Assembly (NCBI RefSeq): GCF_021917145.1
Contig: NC_061062.1
Location: 9,849,199-9,913,198, forward strand
Length of the DNA stretch: 64,000 nt
Direction of reading: 5' to 3'
Source of the DNA: Hypomesus transpacificus
Lineage: Eukaryota; Chordata; Actinopteri; Osmeriformes; Osmeridae
Below the pieces are notes generated by a model that was not told where the DNA came from, did no database searches, and saw nothing but the letters and a program-made list of their open reading frames with translations. This document shows, in pieces, positions 63,970 to 64,000 of the stretch (position 1 is the first letter of the stretch; each line of letters starts with the position of its first letter). The position numbers and the translations under genes were made by a program.

Positions 63970-64000
63970 GACACTTTGATCATCTGTACATGTTTTGTTT

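Overview
This is nuclear DNA from a ray-finned fish, almost certainly a teleost. The genes are vertebrate genes split by GT-AG introns, the intergenic and intronic DNA is full of (GA)n, (CA)n and poly-G microsatellites, and there are fish-type hAT and LINE elements. The species cannot be named from the window. I traced exons by hand from splice sites, reading frame and recognisable protein families; every coding exon set below keeps phase from end to end.

Layout. (1) 1-~6.6 kb, + strand: the last three coding exons of fndc5 (irisin precursor) and a long 3' region. (2) 9.2-16.9 kb, - strand: two tandem copies of s100pbp. Copy A (9216-11725) is intact. Copy B (12874-16774) has the same exon plan, but its large coding exon is split by a 1309-bp hAT-type transposon with a perfect 8-bp target duplication. 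(3) 17.4-46.5 kb, - strand: a complete nine-exon ldlrap1 (ARH clathrin adaptor) whose 14.8-kb first intron carries a full-length LINE with an intact ORF and 15-bp target duplication. (4) 49.3-59.9 kb, - strand: a complete eleven-exon maco1 (macoilin). (5) 60.7-64 kb, + strand: a complete ten-exon Rh30-type Rh blood-group gene, head to head with maco1.

Gene order joins two blocks known from human chromosome 1: S100PBP/FNDC5 tail to tail (1p35), and LDLRAP1-MACO1 in tandem with MACO1 head to head with RHCE (1p36.11). The join lies at about 16.9-17.4 kb, between the 5' end of s100pbp-B and the 3' end of ldlrap1. The genes share no pathway: a membrane myokine precursor, nuclear S100P-binding proteins, an endocytic adaptor, a neuronal ER membrane protein and an ammonium-channel relative.

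I found no new biological system. The most notable signals are the recent transposon split of a duplicated gene, a 24-bp coding minisatellite in that gene, a ~310-nt pyrimidine tract at an ldlrap1 3' splice site, an 18-bp minisatellite touching a maco1 5' splice site, a GC-AG intron in the Rh gene, and an Rh30 protein that keeps the twin-histidine motifs.
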